Below are positions 62,761 to 64,000 of a DNA stretch of 64,000 nucleotides, piece by piece. This DNA is from Arsukibacterium tuosuense (GTDB lineage Bacteria; Pseudomonadota; Gammaproteobacteria; Enterobacterales; Alteromonadaceae), in the NCBI RefSeq assembly GCF_900215315.1, contig NZ_OBEB01000005.1:124001-188000 (forward strand). Direction: 5' to 3'. Below the pieces are notes generated by a model, which did not search any database, was not told the origin of the DNA, and worked only from the letters and a program-made list of their open reading frames with translations. The position numbers and the translations under genes were made by a program. The first letter of the stretch is position 1; each line of letters opens with the position of its first letter.

Positions 62761-64000
62761 ATGGTCAATGCTGTTAGTCAGCCCGGCGCTAAACGCTCCC
62801 TTATCCCATTGGGGTTGTTCATCCTGCTGTTCTTAGGTAGTGGTTTATATTTTCAGGGGCAAAACGTTGATTATGCGTTTTACCAGTTGCCCGGCCATGT
62901 CGCAATAATTCCGGCGTTAATGCTGGCGATCTGGCTACACCGCTCGCCACTGCAGCAATCAATAGACGTGCTGATAAAAGGTGCTGGCAACCACAACATC
63001 ATTACCATGTGTCTGATTTACCTGCTAGCTGGCGCCTTTGCCAGCGTAGCAACGGCAACCGGCGGTGTGGATGCGGCAGTAAATGCGGGTTTAAGTATCG
63101 TGCCTGCAGCCTGGCTGTTACCAGGCCTGTTTATTATTGCCGCTCTTATATCGACAGCAATGGGCACCTCGATGGGTACCATAGGCGCATTAGCACCTAT
63201 AGCTGCCGGCCTCGCGACCAAGGCAAATATGGACCCGGCGCTGGTAGCCGGGGTACTGTTAAGTGGCGCCATGTTTGGCGACAATTTATCTATCATCTCT
63301 GATACCACTATCGCCTCCACCCGAACTCAGGGTGCCAGAATGTCTGATAAATTTAAGGAAAATATTAAAATCGCCCTGCCGGCCGCTGTACTGACCTTAA
63401 TTCTGTACAGCTTTGTGACCAGTAATACTGCGCCGGTGGCTGCTGCCGACTTCAGCTGGACCGGTGTTTTACCCTATGCCGCCATTTTAGTGCTGGCCGT
63501 AATGGGCCTGAACGTGTTTCTGGTATTATTGTTGGGTATTGTGCTGGCAGCAGCACAAGGCAGTGTATTTGCCGACTATCAAATCGCTGGCTTAGGTAAA
63601 GACATCGCGGCTGGTTTTGCCAGCGTCCAGGAAATTTTCCTGTTGGCGATGCTGGTAAGCGGTTTAAGTGAGTTTATTAAACAACAAGGGGGGCTGAGCT
63701 GGATCTCTGGCAAAATTCAGAGCATGACCAGCAAGCTCAAACTGGCAGGCAATAAGGCGCAACAACTGGCAATAGCCGCACTGGCCTTCACCAGCAACCT
63801 GTGTATTGCTAATAATACCGTCGCCATTGTGCTAACCGGTGATGTCTCGAAGAATCTGGCACAGCAACATCAGATCACCCCAAGGCGCAGCGCCAGTTTA
63901 TTAGATATTTTCGCCTGTATCAGTCAGGGTTTGGTGCCCTATGGCGCGCAGGCCCTGTTGTTAGGAGCCAGCTTTGGTATTTCACCGTGGCAGGTTGTGA
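62761..64000 (+). CDS. NhaC-type Na+/H+ antiporter family protein (runs off the window)
   Basis: The first 413 codons are present. The protein shows about ten hydrophobic helices so far, with the family motifs LISTAMGTSMGTIGALAPI, SGAMFGDNLSIISDTTIAST and SNLCIANNTVAIVLTG, the charged and Asn/Asp residues expected to bind Na+. The ATG is preceded by GAGG and a near-consensus promoter. Family members exchange Na+ for H+ or carry amino-acid-like solutes; Na+/H+ exchange is most likely. With NhaD it is the second antiporter of the window. The end lies beyond 64000. Confidence 0.85.
   Translation, partial: MVNAVSQPGAKRSLIPLGLFILLFLGSGLYFQGQNVDYAFYQLPGHVAIIPALMLAIWLHRSPLQQSIDVLIKGAGNHNIITMCLIYLLAGAFASVATATGGVDAAVNAGLSIVPAAWLLPGLFIIAALISTAMGTSMGTIGALAPIAAGLATKANMDPALVAGVLLSGAMFGDNLSIISDTTIASTRTQGARMSDKFKENIKIALPAAVLTLILYSFVTSNTAPVAAADFSWTGVLPYAAILVLAVMGLNVFLVLLLGIVLAAAQGSVFADYQIAGLGKDIAAGFASVQEIFLLAMLVSGLSEFIKQQGGLSWISGKIQSMTSKLKLAGNKAQQLAIAALAFTSNLCIANNTVAIVLTGDVSKNLAQQHQITPRRSASLLDIFACISQGLVPYGAQALLLGASFGISPWQVV

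Overview
The window reads as a chromosomal segment of a gammaproteobacterium of the Alteromonadales/Chromatiales type. Rheinheimera, Alishewanella and Arsukibacterium are my best guesses, from protein similarity recalled from memory and from gene order, not from a search. Most of it is conserved core genome with E. coli-like synteny. The left end and a few junctions are accessory.

Layout. 1-310 is the start of a Lon-like ATPase leaving the window on the minus strand. 493-5508 is the most interesting part: a small hypothetical gene, then a metallophore-type RiPP locus. That locus holds a secreted, Cys-rich EGKCG-repeat precursor (HvfA-like), an MNIO/DUF692 enzyme (HvfB-like), a DUF2063 partner (HvfC-like) and a DoxX membrane protein. 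An ECF sigma factor and a DUF3379 membrane protein (probable anti-sigma) follow. Two nearly identical promoter-like elements with the same 17-bp spacing lie in front of the precursor (783-811) and the doxX gene (2987-3015). This suggests the sigma factor next door drives both. 5486-6530 is a scarred accessory patch: a 5'-truncated gene, a decayed second copy of the end of the preceding membrane-protein gene, and a ccdAB toxin-antitoxin pair.

6543-14091 (minus strand) holds metabolic and transport genes: DCC oxidoreductase, pnuC, gabD, nhaD, a tandem universal stress protein, a SulP transporter and ybeL. 14224-26973 (plus) is the classical leuS-lptE-holA-nadD-rsfS-rlmH-mrdA-rodA-rlpA-dacA-ybeD-lipB-lipA envelope and cell-shape cluster, followed by a PilZ protein. 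27482-45117 (minus) is the translation/transcription cluster, read as ftsH/rlmE, folP-glmM, tpiA-secG-tRNA-Leu, tRNA-fMet, rimP-nusA-infB-rbfA-truB, rpsO, pnp-nlpI and a HExxH lipoprotein. A tRNA-fMet remnant and tandem terminators lie in front of rimP.

45077-53241 holds yhbY, radD, a large DUF2339 membrane protein, a DksA-type zinc finger, tRNA-Gly(CCC), and an alpha/beta hydrolase paired with an ECF sigma factor that carries a membrane domain. 53293-59201 is dapB-carA-carB-greA on the minus strand, with a structured carA leader. 59267-64000 ends with a 106-bp palindromic element, yqhD, an LplT/PlsC-like fusion and the start of an NhaC-type antiporter. Two unrelated Na+/H+ antiporters (NhaD, NhaC-like) in one window fit a saline or alkaline habitat. 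Several genes use rare starts (TTG for rimP and carA; GTG for hvfB, nhaD, rsfS and lipB), chosen by their Shine-Dalgarno sequences.
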